From positions 202,807 to 266,806 of the forward strand of contig WGNL01000001.1 of assembly GCA_016124585.1 (NCBI GenBank): a stretch of DNA of 64,000 nucleotides, read 5' to 3'. Positions 29,601 through 39,176 of the stretch are shown here, in pieces. Numbering within the stretch: the stretch's first letter is position 1; the number at the start of each line of letters is the position of its first letter. The translations under genes and the position numbers were made by a program. The notes under the pieces were generated by a model that was given only the letters and a program-made list of their open reading frames with translations, did not search any database and was not told the origin of the DNA. The stretch is from Bacteroidota bacterium (GTDB lineage Bacteria > Bacteroidota > Bacteroidia > Chitinophagales > Saprospiraceae).

Positions 29601-32600
29601 TCCACTAAACCCTGACACAGACGGTGACGGAATAAAAGACGGGATAGAGGACAAAAACAAAGACGGACACTATGATCCTCTGACAGAAACGAATCCACTC
29701 GTTAAAGATTCTGACGGGGATGGTATTGATGATGGCATTGAAGACAGCAATCAGAATGGTGTGGTTAACCAAGGCGAATCTGACCCTAAGGACAAATGCA
29801 GTCCTTATACCAATCTTTCACCTTGTGTAGCTGCAGATAATGATGGCGATGGTTATTTTGGTGATTACCCACCTAACCACCCAGATAGAGACCCTGACGA
29901 CTTCAATGCATGTATTCCAGATCATACCAGCAATCTCTGTGATTTTGACAATGATGGTGTTGTAAATGGTCAGGATTTCGACGACGACAATGATGGTGTT
30001 GCTGACGCAGATGACGTAAATGCCTACGATCCTAATTCGGATTCTGATGGGGATGGACTCTCCGATAATACAGAGACTGGTGGAAATGGTGTATTTGATT
30101 TAAGTGAAGGCGATAGCGATCCACTGGATCCATGTAGCCCGAACTTGAACAACGTTGCTTGTAGCGGTACCGATGATGACCACGACGGTTACTATGCTAA
30201 CTTTACTTCCGATGACCCACAGTATGACCCGGATGACGCTGACCCTTGTGTGCCTAATTGCTCACTTGGTTTGTGCGACTTCGATGGCGACGGTAGCATC
30301 AATAGCATCGACAATGACGATGACAACGATGGTGTGAAGGATATTAACGAAGGACCTGACCCTGGTGTTAATTGCGATCCCAACAATGATACTGATGGTG
30401 ATGGAATTCCGAACAATGTCGAGACACATGGCGATGGTCAATACAATGCTGGTGTGGATACAAACCCACTTAGCAAGGACTCTGACAATGATGGTGTCGA
30501 AGATGGCAAGGAGGATTTGAACCACAACGGAATTCAAGATCCAGGTGAAACCAACCCTCTAAGTGCCGATTCTGATGGCGATGGCCTGACAGATGGTGCA
30601 GAGGATCTGAACAAAAACGGCATTCTCGATCCGGGTGAAAGTGATCCATTGGATAAATGCGACCCAATCGCTACTGGAGGTGACTGTGATTTTGACGGAG
30701 ATGGTCTGGCAAACAATGTTGACCCTGACGATGACAACGATGGTGTGCTTGATCCAGCGGATGAGGATGACTTTAATGTCAACAGTGATTCAGACCATGA
30801 TGGGTTGGCGGATGGAGCAGAGACTACACTTGGCTCTGACCCATTGAATCCTTGTAGCCCAAGCCCAACTGCGCCAAACTGCCATCCAATTGACAATGAT
30901 GGTGATGGTTTTGCAGCAAATTATCCGTCAACAGCGCCGAATTATGACCCAGATGATACAAAGCCTTGTATCCCAAGTCCTGCGGCAAACTCTTGTGACT
31001 TCGATCAGGATGGTAGCATAAATGGTATCGATAACGATGACGACAACGATGGTGTCTCTGATTTAGACGATATTGACCCGTACGATCCGAACAGCGATAC
31101 CGACTCCGATGGAATTGCTGACAACGTGGAAACTCAGGGTGACCATCAATACAATGTTGGTACCGACAGTAACCCATTGAATGCTGATACCGATGGTGAC
31201 GGACTGCCAGATGGTACGGAAGATGCCAACCACAATGGTAAAAAGGATGCCACTGAAACCAGTGCTGTACTTGCGGATACTGACTCAGATGGCTTAAGTG
31301 ATTTCACAGAGGTGAATGATGGAACCGATCCTCTTGACCAATGTGACCCGAATGCCACACTTGCAAGTTGTGATTTCGACGGCGACAACCTTGCAAATGA
31401 TGTTGACCAGGACGATGACAATGATGGCGTTGCTGACAATGATGATGTCGATCCTTTTGACCCACAAAGCGACAGCGACAACGATGGAATCGTTGATATT
31501 GACGAAACCACAGCTGGAAGCGATCCACTTAATGCTTGCGATCCAAGCACAACAGCTTCGGCTTGTCAACCAACTGATGAGGATGGGGACGGATTTTTCA
31601 AAAACTACCCAGCGAACGACCCATTATTCGATCCGAACGACACCAACCCATGTGTTCCTAGCGTGGCAGCTGGTACCTGTGATTTTGACAATGACGGCCT
31701 GATTAACTCTGTCGATTTGGATGACGATAAAGATGGTGTAGCGGATGTTGATGATATTGATGATTATAATCCAAACAGTGACTCCGATGGTGATGGTATC
31801 TCAGATACCAAAGAAACCAAAGGTGACGGCGCTTATAATGCTGGTATCGACTCAAATCCATTGGATAAAGATACCGATGATGACGGCATTGAAGATGGTG
31901 TCGAAGATAAGAACCATGATGGTTATGTCAATGCTGGTGAGACCAGCCCTATAGATGACGATTCTGATAACGACGACTTTAAGGACGGCGTGGAGGATGC
32001 TAATCACAATGGTATCTTAGATCCAGGCGAAAGTGATCCGCTTGACGCTTGTGACCCTAATAATACTTTGGCTTTCTGCGATTTCGATGGGGATGGCCAA
32101 TTGAATAACCTTGACTCTGATGACGATAATGATTGCTTGGATGATACAGTGGATGCTGACCCATTCGATCCAAACAGTGATACAGACCAAGATGGCATTT
32201 CTGACGCAGATGAGTGCCTAGCTGGTTCGGATGCGCTCAATCCTTGTGACCCAGCTCCAGTTGGTCCACTTTGCCAAGGCCAAGTTGACGTGGATGGTGA
32301 CGGTTACTATGCTGATGTGACTTCTGATAATCCAGCATATGACCCAGATGACGCAAACCCTTGTGTGCCAAAAGTTTCGGTCGGTGTCTGCGACTTTGAC
32401 AACGATGGTCTGATAAACAGCGTTGACCCGGATGACGATAACGATTGTGTGAACGACGCTCAAGATGTTGACGACTACAACACACAAAGCGATAGTGACA
32501 ACGATGGTTACGCTGATGCTGAAGAATGCCAAAATGGAACAGATCCACTCGACCATTGCGACCCTACACCTTCTGCCCCAGATTGTATCGTTTCGGGTGA

Positions 32601-35019
32601 TACGGATGGAGATGGTTACGATGGTACACTAAGCTCTACCGATCCGCTTTACGACCCAGACGAAACAAATCCTTGTGTGCCAAGCAATATGTCAGGTGCT
32701 TGCGATTTCGACCAGGATGGTGAAGTAAACAGCGTGGATGCTGACGACGATGGTGACTGTGTCGATGACATATCAGACGTAGACCCATACAATGCGCAAA
32801 GCGATTCAGATGGTGATGGCGATTCAGATGCTACAGAGTGCCAAAACGGTACTGATCCTCTCAACGCCTGCGACCCACATAACGGAACAGTTGACTGTGA
32901 TTGTGACAATGATGGCATCGCCAACGGGGATGACCCTGACGATGATAACGATGGGGTACTTGATGCAGATGATGCAGAAGATTGCAATCCAAACAACGAT
33001 ACTGACCATGATGGCATCTCAAATATTGATGAGACTACAGCTGGTACAGATCCAATGGATGCCTGTGACCCAGACCCGAACTCAGTTGCCTGTCAGAATC
33101 CTGACAATGATGGTGATGGCTTCGATCCAAATTTGAGTGTAAATGATCCACTGTACGATCCAGACGACGACAATCCTTGTGTTCCTAATCCAGCTTTTGG
33201 AGGTTGTGATTTCGATGGTGACGGAATGGTTAACAGTGAAGACCCAGACGACGACAACGATTGCGTCAACGATGCTGATGATGTTGATGACTACAACACA
33301 GCAAGTGATAGTGACTTTGATGGAATCGCTGATGGCGATGAGTGCCTGAATGGTACCAACCCGCTAGACAAATGTGACCCTAACAGCACTTTCGGTAGTT
33401 GCGACTTCGACGGAGATGGTTTGGCAAACAACCAAGACCCAGACGACGACAACGACTGCGTGAACGACGCTGATGATGTGGACGATTTCAACCCACAAAG
33501 TGATTCTGATTTGGATGGAATTAGTGATGCTGATGAATGTCAAGCTGGCACTGACCCAACAAGTCCATGTGACCCAGATCCGAACAGCTTAGCATGTACT
33601 GGCGAGGATGTAGACGGTGATGGCTACATCGCTAATGCACCAACGGACAGTCCACTTTTCGACCCCGATGATAATGACCCTTGTGTTCCTGACCATGAAG
33701 TTGGCGTGTGTGATTTCGATGGTGACGGTATCGTGAATATGGATGATGCTGATGATGATAACGACGGCGTAAATGACAACGATGACGTTGATGCATTCAA
33801 TCCTGATAGCGATAGTGACGGTGATGGAATCACCGACAATGTGGAAACAGGTGGTGACGGAATTTATGATGTTGACATCGACTCAAATCCACTTGACACT
33901 GACACTGATGATGATGGGTTGCTGGACGGTACTGAAGATGCTAACCACAATGGAGTCGTTGACTTACATGAAACTGACCCAGTCAGTGCCGATACGGATG
34001 GTGATAGTCTAGCGGACGGTGTAGAGGATGCAAACCATAACGGTCATCTAGATGCAGGTGAGTCAGACCCAACTAATCCAGACGATGATAACGATGGAAT
34101 CCTGACAATTGATGAAGACACCAACGGCAATGGTGACCTGTACGATGACGATAACGATTTCGATGGAACACCAGATTTCCTTGACCCAGATCCATTTGCT
34201 TTTGTCAAAATGAAAGCGTTCTTGCAAGGTTCTTTGGTTACAGCGACAGGTCTGATGAAGGATGAATTACGCACAACCTTAGATGCTGATGGCAAGCCAC
34301 TGTTGCCACTAACAGAGCCATATACTGATTTGGCTATGCCGAACGGAACCAAACCATTCGTTCACCTTGGCAGTGGCGGTGAGACAATTCAGCCAAGCAT
34401 ATTGGCGGTCACAGGTCCTGATGCGATTGTGGACTGGGTATTCCTTGAGCTACGTAGCAAATTGAACCCAGCCAGTAGGGTGTTGACTCGTGCAGCGCTG
34501 ATTCAAAGGGATGGAGATGTTGTGGACCTTGACGGGGTAAGTCCGGTACTGTTCAAAGCTAAAACGGAAGACTACTACGTTGTAATTCGCCATCGAAATC
34601 ACTTGGGTGCAATGACGTTGAACCCAATACCAGTGACACGGAACAAAGCTGAAGCACAATTAATTGACTTCACTAGTCCTAATACCCAAACATATGGCAC
34701 GAATGCCCAGAAAATAATGGGCAGCTACCGGGCACTTTGGGCTGGTAACGCCAATATGGACGGCAGGGTAGTTTACCAAGGAAGTGGTTCTGACAGAGAC
34801 CACATCTTCTTCGATGTGTTCCTTGACCCAGATAATACGAACAGTAGCTTCAACTTTATTGGTCACGGCTACAAGACAAGCGATACGGATATGAACGGCA
34901 AGTATATCTTCCAAGGTTCTGGCAATGACGTTGATAATATGATATTCTTCAACGTGCTTCAACACCCAGGAAATACTTCCTTCGCTATCAACTTCATTAT
35001 TTACCAGCAGCTTCCTTAA
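26695..35019 (+). CDS. Giant secreted thrombospondin type 3 repeat protein
   Basis: This 2774-aa protein has a signal peptide ending TTTKAQ. Residues about 28-180 form a domain shared with the gene at 35565. Residues about 185-2500 are Asp-rich TSP3 Ca-binding repeats (DTDGDGLSDG, DPDDDNDGV types). They fall into about nineteen larger blocks, each opened by CDFDGDG or a close variant. Residues about 2500-2774 form a Gly/Asn-rich C-terminal domain ending in a two-fold repeat (NMDGRVVYQGSGSD, DMNGKYIFQGSGND). There is no classic T9SS type A tail. By family it should be a long, rigid, calcium-stabilised surface or matrix protein, either a stalk or an adhesin. Confidence 0.88.
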   Translation: MKSSILYHAKHVLIAALLLIGATTTKAQIDFRIGLGTDGQTYTVYAKPKATISPSTNTLTGTGQVTLIVPHGFVYTALTSLKGTWSASTVMAPVENPNFDYISVGLLSDGAFPNNIQYITGQETALFKLKRTSACTGGVTLIENDDPFYAPNSVGSNPGNDIGVIDIGKPGFPFYIWVANYGSAPGCTDSDADGLYNFIEDKNGNGVVDPGETNPNNPDTDGDGLSDGTEDANHNGVIDAGESDPTNKCSPNATFPICDFDGDGIINSEDTDDDNDGVADAQDVQDYNPDSDSDGDGISDDDETGNDGHYDPGTDTDPLNPCDPNQNATACTSTDADGDGYFADVNPNDPTYDPDDNLPCVPDQTVSTCDFDSDSFINGDDLDDDNDGVPDVSDVDPWNPNSDSDSDGLSDIIETGGDGVYNELVDTNPLDPDTDNDGISDGTEDTDKDGTTDVGVETDPLVADTDGDGLEDGEEDTNFNGHLDLNESDPLDDCDPVAVGPSCDYDMDGTINELDPDDDNDGVMDGPDVNDFDPDSDSDGDGIVDKTETANGTNPLNACDPNPSVSACIPDDTDGDLFFENYPTGHPKFDPDDTNPCVPSNAALKCDFDGDGLTNNVDPDDDNDGVSDLYDSDDYNPNNDSDGDGLPNIVEVGANGVYNQGIDTNPLNDDTDNDGLKDGCEDKNHNGQKDPGETSPLLADTDGDGIKDGVEDANHNCVLNTGESDPLDKCSPNNTLPECDFDGDGLTNAVDLDDDADGVDDVSDVNPFDPNSDSDDDGLSDNLETGEDGVYDVDVDTNPLDDDTDDDGIKDGVEDANHNGNRELTETDPLNPNTDGDSLSDGDEDINHNGSIDPGESDPLDPCSPFSTGGTCAFQDLDNDGYFSEVPQGDPNYDPNDNDACVPSNQSPTCDFDGDGFPNQNDLDDDNDGVSDAQDSDDYNAYNDSDNDGLPNIIETGGDGVYNNGIDTHPLNPDTDGDGIKDGIEDKNKDGHYDPLTETNPLVKDSDGDGIDDGIEDSNQNGVVNQGESDPKDKCSPYTNLSPCVAADNDGDGYFGDYPPNHPDRDPDDFNACIPDHTSNLCDFDNDGVVNGQDFDDDNDGVADADDVNAYDPNSDSDGDGLSDNTETGGNGVFDLSEGDSDPLDPCSPNLNNVACSGTDDDHDGYYANFTSDDPQYDPDDADPCVPNCSLGLCDFDGDGSINSIDNDDDNDGVKDINEGPDPGVNCDPNNDTDGDGIPNNVETHGDGQYNAGVDTNPLSKDSDNDGVEDGKEDLNHNGIQDPGETNPLSADSDGDGLTDGAEDLNKNGILDPGESDPLDKCDPIATGGDCDFDGDGLANNVDPDDDNDGVLDPADEDDFNVNSDSDHDGLADGAETTLGSDPLNPCSPSPTAPNCHPIDNDGDGFAANYPSTAPNYDPDDTKPCIPSPAANSCDFDQDGSINGIDNDDDNDGVSDLDDIDPYDPNSDTDSDGIADNVETQGDHQYNVGTDSNPLNADTDGDGLPDGTEDANHNGKKDATETSAVLADTDSDGLSDFTEVNDGTDPLDQCDPNATLASCDFDGDNLANDVDQDDDNDGVADNDDVDPFDPQSDSDNDGIVDIDETTAGSDPLNACDPSTTASACQPTDEDGDGFFKNYPANDPLFDPNDTNPCVPSVAAGTCDFDNDGLINSVDLDDDKDGVADVDDIDDYNPNSDSDGDGISDTKETKGDGAYNAGIDSNPLDKDTDDDGIEDGVEDKNHDGYVNAGETSPIDDDSDNDDFKDGVEDANHNGILDPGESDPLDACDPNNTLAFCDFDGDGQLNNLDSDDDNDCLDDTVDADPFDPNSDTDQDGISDADECLAGSDALNPCDPAPVGPLCQGQVDVDGDGYYADVTSDNPAYDPDDANPCVPKVSVGVCDFDNDGLINSVDPDDDNDCVNDAQDVDDYNTQSDSDNDGYADAEECQNGTDPLDHCDPTPSAPDCIVSGDTDGDGYDGTLSSTDPLYDPDETNPCVPSNMSGACDFDQDGEVNSVDADDDGDCVDDISDVDPYNAQSDSDGDGDSDATECQNGTDPLNACDPHNGTVDCDCDNDGIANGDDPDDDNDGVLDADDAEDCNPNNDTDHDGISNIDETTAGTDPMDACDPDPNSVACQNPDNDGDGFDPNLSVNDPLYDPDDDNPCVPNPAFGGCDFDGDGMVNSEDPDDDNDCVNDADDVDDYNTASDSDFDGIADGDECLNGTNPLDKCDPNSTFGSCDFDGDGLANNQDPDDDNDCVNDADDVDDFNPQSDSDLDGISDADECQAGTDPTSPCDPDPNSLACTGEDVDGDGYIANAPTDSPLFDPDDNDPCVPDHEVGVCDFDGDGIVNMDDADDDNDGVNDNDDVDAFNPDSDSDGDGITDNVETGGDGIYDVDIDSNPLDTDTDDDGLLDGTEDANHNGVVDLHETDPVSADTDGDSLADGVEDANHNGHLDAGESDPTNPDDDNDGILTIDEDTNGNGDLYDDDNDFDGTPDFLDPDPFAFVKMKAFLQGSLVTATGLMKDELRTTLDADGKPLLPLTEPYTDLAMPNGTKPFVHLGSGGETIQPSILAVTGPDAIVDWVFLELRSKLNPASRVLTRAALIQRDGDVVDLDGVSPVLFKAKTEDYYVVIRHRNHLGAMTLNPIPVTRNKAEAQLIDFTSPNTQTYGTNAQKIMGSYRALWAGNANMDGRVVYQGSGSDRDHIFFDVFLDPDNTNSSFNFIGHGYKTSDTDMNGKYIFQGSGNDVDNMIFFNVLQHPGNTSFAINFIIYQQLP

Positions 35020-35053
35020 GCTAATGGTATGCGAACCATAAGTTCCTATTAAG

Positions 35054-35100
35054 TGCAAGGGAATTCAATATCATATAAAATTGAAATTGATTCCCTTGCA
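35054..35100 (+). terminator. Possible terminator of the TSP3 giant
   Basis: TGCAAGGGAA pairs with TTCCCTTGCA across a long, partly self-complementary loop. Only a short T-run follows, so the terminator role is uncertain. Confidence 0.4.
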
Positions 35101-35404
35101 TTTAACGGTGAAAAATGGTTTAAGACAAAGTGGACGGTTTGTATTTATTGATATTGAATCAATTCATGATAAATTATGTGGTAAGGGCCTTTGATTATTA
35201 GGGTTTTTGCAACAGCAAATCGTCTGCTTTTTTTTTGAAGTTGTTTCTAATTTTTTTAGCCAATAAGCGTTTATTTAAGCTATTGTATGTCTGTTTTTTA
35301 TTGATTGCAATAATTAAATATTAGCAATAAAAAATTAAGATTTACACTTGAATAACCTTAAAAAACGGCATGGTTTTCGACTGATATAAAACGTTCAAAT
35401 TAAG

Positions 35405-35436
35405 TTTGCTTGATTCAGAAATATGACTTAACTTTG
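35405..35436 (+). promoter_or_regulatory. Bacteroidota-type promoter of the 35565 gene
   Basis: TTTG (35405-35408), a 20-bp spacer and TAACTTTG (35429-35436) match the consensus well. Transcription would start near 35442, giving a leader of about 120 nt that begins at the C-rich motifs. Confidence 0.7.
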
Positions 35437-35564
35437 GGCACTTATTTCAGAAGATTCCCTCCTTTACTAAAATTAAGATTCCCCTTCAAATTGGCTTTTA
35501 TTCCCCCCACAAGCATAAACTAGGTTGTCAAACCATTTCTTAAAAAGACATAAAAACTGTAACA

Positions 35565-36398
35565 ATGAACAAAGTAAACACTCTGTGTGCAGCAGCCCTG
35601 CTGTTCCTTTCTTCAGCTTCCATCGCACAAGTAAAGTTTAAGCTTTCATTCAGCCAAGAAACTGAGCGCTATACCGTTTCAGTTGTACCAATGGAGAATT
35701 ATGTAAATCCACAAAACATCACTGGTACTGGTCAAGTGACGATCAAAGTTCCGACCAACAACTTCGACCCAGTTGACATCGAAAGCAGCCTCACTGGCAT
35801 GGTTTGGGAGGCAAATGCCCGTAACAACTCGCCAGCAGAGTCACCAGATTACGACTACATTTCTTTTGGCCTCAATATCCAGGGTATCGCTTATCCTGAC
35901 TATGTACAAGGTCAAGAACTTCCACTTTTCAGCTTCCAAAATGCTTATGGTTGCAATGGCGCCATCACTTTGGTTGATAACTTTTCTGATGAATTTATGC
36001 CACCAAACAGTCAAAATGCCAATATCGGCAACGCACTCACAATCTTGGGTGCAGGTGGTGAGGCATACGGAGGCATAGAAGGTAGCGCAGTTGTGAATTG
36101 TGACCCAAATGCTGTCCTTTCAGCCAAGGAAGAAATTGGCCTCGGTGGTTACAGCATCTTCCCTAACCCAGCTAGTGACTATGTCAATGTGAAAATTGAC
36201 TGGAAAGGTGATGCAAGCGATGCCAGCATCCTCATCGTAGATGCAACCGGCAAGCAAGTAATGACTTCACAAACAAACTTAGCTGCAGGCAAAAACATTC
36301 AGAAAATTAAAGTTTCTGAGCTTGTTCCGGGCAGCTACTGGGTTTACCTCGCCGGCAACGACTGGAAAATTGGCCTCGACCGTTTCTCCAAGCAATAA
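35565..36398 (+). CDS. Small T9SS-secreted protein sharing the N-terminal domain of the TSP3 giant
   Basis: This 277-aa protein has a signal peptide ending SSASIAQ. Residues about 22-190 align with the N-terminal domain of the 26695 gene. Shared blocks are TGTGQVT.KVP, a conserved Trp, P.[FY]DYISFGL, GQE.PLF, CNGAITLVDN and PPNSQNANIGN. The C-terminal T9SS type A domain begins YSIFPNPASDYVNV. In effect it is the giant's head domain placed directly on a sorting tail. The pair probably arose by duplication and may act together at the surface. The domain has no name that I recognise. Confidence 0.82.
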   Translation: MNKVNTLCAAALLFLSSASIAQVKFKLSFSQETERYTVSVVPMENYVNPQNITGTGQVTIKVPTNNFDPVDIESSLTGMVWEANARNNSPAESPDYDYISFGLNIQGIAYPDYVQGQELPLFSFQNAYGCNGAITLVDNFSDEFMPPNSQNANIGNALTILGAGGEAYGGIEGSAVVNCDPNAVLSAKEEIGLGGYSIFPNPASDYVNVKIDWKGDASDASILIVDATGKQVMTSQTNLAAGKNIQKIKVSELVPGSYWVYLAGNDWKIGLDRFSKQ

Positions 36399-36861
36399 GA
36401 AGAAAAAAGTTTGCCTAAGTACTATATCGCTAAAATGTTGGATGGGGTGGTTTCTCCGGCTTCAAATGGGTCTTAGTGCTTGGCTTTCTGATAAGATATT
36501 TACCCATTCAACTCAAGATAATGAGAGGGAGAACAGAGAAGACTTTTGGTTTCGACTAAGATAATCTCTGTCATTGAGCGGCAACTATGAGGGTTGCCGC
36601 TTTTTTGCATTTTAGGTAAGTTCCTAAAAAAATTGAAATCAAAGTCACGTAAACTATTTACTTTCAGGGATATTCGATTTACCTTTGCACGGCTATTCAC
36701 AGAAAAGGCTATAAACGAATAGACCAACCGACTAACTTCCATACTTTTTCCCTTAGGCTTGTTCAAAAGATTTGTATTTTAGCTTTAATTGAACAACCAG
36801 TATTCTAAGCTACACATCCCCCTGGTTATTTTTTTTTGAGAAAACTTACACAACAACCACT
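36399..36861. other. Intergenic region before the exopolysaccharide cluster
   Basis: It contains the terminator at 36578-36606. No gene is visible. A TAGCTTTA sequence at 36780-36787 is a weak -7 candidate for the cluster. Confidence 0.45.
36578..36606 (+). terminator. Intrinsic terminator
   Basis: GCGGCAAC pairs with GTTGCCGC around a 7-nt loop, followed by T6. It separates the 35565 gene from the exopolysaccharide cluster. Confidence 0.82.
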
Positions 36862-39102
36862 ATGGACTTAGGGTATCTCATTAATATTTTGTTGAAGCGG
36901 AAATGGCTCCTGCTTTCCGTCATTTTAATTTCATCTATTTCTACTTTCATCCTCATTGGGAGATTGCCTTACGCCTACAAATCGAAGGCAGTGATTTCAA
37001 CTGGAATCATTGATTACAAAGGTGTAAGTCTGCAACTGGACAATCCTTTCATTCAGCAGTTCCAAATTGAGAGCAGTTTCAACAGCCTCATCGAAAAGAT
37101 GAAGAGCCGGACCAGCATCAAGCTGCTGACCGATACATTGCTCATCCATGATTTGGAGGCAGAAAAATCGGGCGGTAAGCCATTTCGACCTGCCGATTTT
37201 GCTAAAGTGGAAATGACAGAGGCAGAGAGGAATAACGCTGTGATGAAACTCAAAGCCAGTTTCACAGATTCCCTGCTGAATACTAAGCCCAGCCCGGAGC
37301 ATTTCAACAACTTACTCGCAAAAAGTTATGGCTACGATTTTGAGTCAATTTGGAAAAAACTCGATATCAAGCGTATTGGTGAGACTGACTACATGAGCGT
37401 GGAGTTTGAATCGGAAAATCCTGAGCTTTCCTTCTTCGTAGTGGATGTTTACCTAAAGAAGTTTTTCAAATCACATGAGAAGGATCTTTCAGCCAAGGAG
37501 AACAAGCAGTTGGAATTTGCTACTAAACAGTTTAACGACCGACAGGCTGAATTAGATTCTATTACAACGCTAATTGATGATTACAAGAAGGCCAACAATC
37601 TTGTAGATGCTAACAGTCAAAGAGAGGGGGTAGTTTCCCATATCAAGGATTTGGAATTGAAACTTGAGGAAAGCAGGCTTCAGATACCAGCGTTGCAAGC
37701 AAATATCTCATCATTGGAAAAACAGATTATGAGGCTTGGTAAGGGAATTGGGGATGAGTTCTCAAATTCCATTCTATACAATGGCAATGTCAACGAACTA
37801 GATGCTAGGATTAAGAATCTGCAGGAAAAAAAAGTGGAGGAATTTGCCAATGGCCGCAATACAGATGCCATCGATAAAAAGATAGAGGCGCTAAGGGCTG
37901 AACAAGCTGATAATATCCAAAGAACTGTGCCCGTTAGTAAAAACCATAAGGAGAAATTGGATGACCAGAATATCCAGATGATTCAGGACAAGGTCAAAAA
38001 ACAACTTGAACTTGAATTGGCACAAGCATCTTATGCCTCCTATCAAAGAGAAATTTCTAGGCTTCAAGCCAAAGCTAATACGCTGACTATCAACGACAAC
38101 GAACTAGCCTCATTAATCGAAAGTAAAGACCGGATAGACAAAGAGTACAGTGCAGCCAGAGATAAATATGAACTGGCAAAAAGCTTTACCGAAGGCTCAG
38201 AAAGTCCTTTAGAAATCATTGAAGCTGCCGAATTTCCTTTCCAAGCTGAATCAAAACACCGAGCTGTTTTTGCGGGCTTTGCAGGTATAGCAGGTGGATC
38301 CATAGCTAGCATCATTTTATTTTTATTGGCATTTGTTGACTCCAGCTTGCAATCTCCGTCCCAGTTTCAACGAATCACTAAACTACCTTTAGTTGGCTAT
38401 GTAAATAAGGTGAAAGTAAGGGACATGAATTTGAACAACTTGTTCTTGTCCTTTCAAGCTAGACCTGAACTGGAGGTTTTCAAAGAGAATATTCGGAAAA
38501 TCCGAACGGCCATTGAAGGTTCAGGTGCAAAAGTTATACTTTTTGCCAGCCCGAAACCGCAGGAAGGCAAATCGTTCTTGGTTGTCATGTTGGCTTATGC
38601 GCTAAGTTTGAATGATAAGCGGATTTTAATAATTGACACCAATTTCAAGAACAACACCCTGTCGAGCTACAAGACTAAGTCATTTATCGAAATCACTACT
38701 GATGGTCCTAAAAGCAGAACTGGCCAACAAATGGAAAATGGCTATGGCCAACTCTCCAGCCCTGAAACTGCGGCAGCCAACGATGCTAATTTGCAAAGCA
38801 TTGACATCGTGGCCAACAAAGGTGGCAGCCAAAGTCCGGCAGAAGTATTGGCTGGCAAGAACTTCAAAAAAGTGATTGAGCAGTACAGTAAAAAATACGA
38901 TTTCATTTTCATGGAAGCTGCTGCAATGAACAAGTTTTCAGATGCAAGGGAACTACTTCCATTTGCTGACAAGGCCATCGTGGTAATGTCCGCAGAATCG
39001 CCGATTGGAAATGAAGACAAAGACACGCTTGAATTCTTACGTGGTATGAACGGCAAAATGCTGGGTGGAATACTGAACATGGTTGACTTGAAAAGCATTT
39101 AA
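36862..39102 (+). CDS. Wzz/BY-kinase-like exopolysaccharide chain-length and export regulator
   Basis: This 746-aa inner-membrane protein has an N-terminal helix (LLLSVILISSISTFILIG), a long periplasmic coiled-coil part (about residues 230-450) and a second helix near residue 470-490. A cytoplasmic ATPase domain follows. Its P-loop is SPKPQEGKSFL (about residue 562) and its Walker A' is ILIIDTNF (about 590). BY-kinases normally have P-G-E-G-K-[ST]; the first Gly is replaced here by Gln. There is no C-terminal Tyr cluster, so autophosphorylation is doubtful. It is the first gene of the plus-strand exopolysaccharide cluster and should control chain length and export together with an outer-membrane Wza not seen here. 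Confidence 0.85.
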   Translation: MDLGYLINILLKRKWLLLSVILISSISTFILIGRLPYAYKSKAVISTGIIDYKGVSLQLDNPFIQQFQIESSFNSLIEKMKSRTSIKLLTDTLLIHDLEAEKSGGKPFRPADFAKVEMTEAERNNAVMKLKASFTDSLLNTKPSPEHFNNLLAKSYGYDFESIWKKLDIKRIGETDYMSVEFESENPELSFFVVDVYLKKFFKSHEKDLSAKENKQLEFATKQFNDRQAELDSITTLIDDYKKANNLVDANSQREGVVSHIKDLELKLEESRLQIPALQANISSLEKQIMRLGKGIGDEFSNSILYNGNVNELDARIKNLQEKKVEEFANGRNTDAIDKKIEALRAEQADNIQRTVPVSKNHKEKLDDQNIQMIQDKVKKQLELELAQASYASYQREISRLQAKANTLTINDNELASLIESKDRIDKEYSAARDKYELAKSFTEGSESPLEIIEAAEFPFQAESKHRAVFAGFAGIAGGSIASIILFLLAFVDSSLQSPSQFQRITKLPLVGYVNKVKVRDMNLNNLFLSFQARPELEVFKENIRKIRTAIEGSGAKVILFASPKPQEGKSFLVVMLAYALSLNDKRILIIDTNFKNNTLSSYKTKSFIEITTDGPKSRTGQQMENGYGQLSSPETAAANDANLQSIDIVANKGGSQSPAEVLAGKNFKKVIEQYSKKYDFIFMEAAAMNKFSDARELLPFADKAIVVMSAESPIGNEDKDTLEFLRGMNGKMLGGILNMVDLKSI

Positions 39103-39176
39103 TAGTCATTTTGGCTGTTGAAATTTTATAGTTTTGAAATGACATAAATGACAAATTAGACTCCCATTCATAATTG

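Larger units (their letters stand above)
35020..35564. other. Intergenic region between the two related secreted genes
   Basis: This AT-rich spacer holds a weak hairpin just after the giant gene, a good promoter at 35405-35436, and a C-rich leader with GATTCCCC-like motifs at 35450-35459, 35475-35484 and 35500-35508. No gene is visible. Confidence 0.55.

Noticed and set aside
27240..34190. Minus-strand and alternative-frame open frames opposite the TSP3 repeats
   Set aside because: They are Ser/Pro-rich or Met/Thr-rich shadows of the GAT/GAC-rich coding strand.
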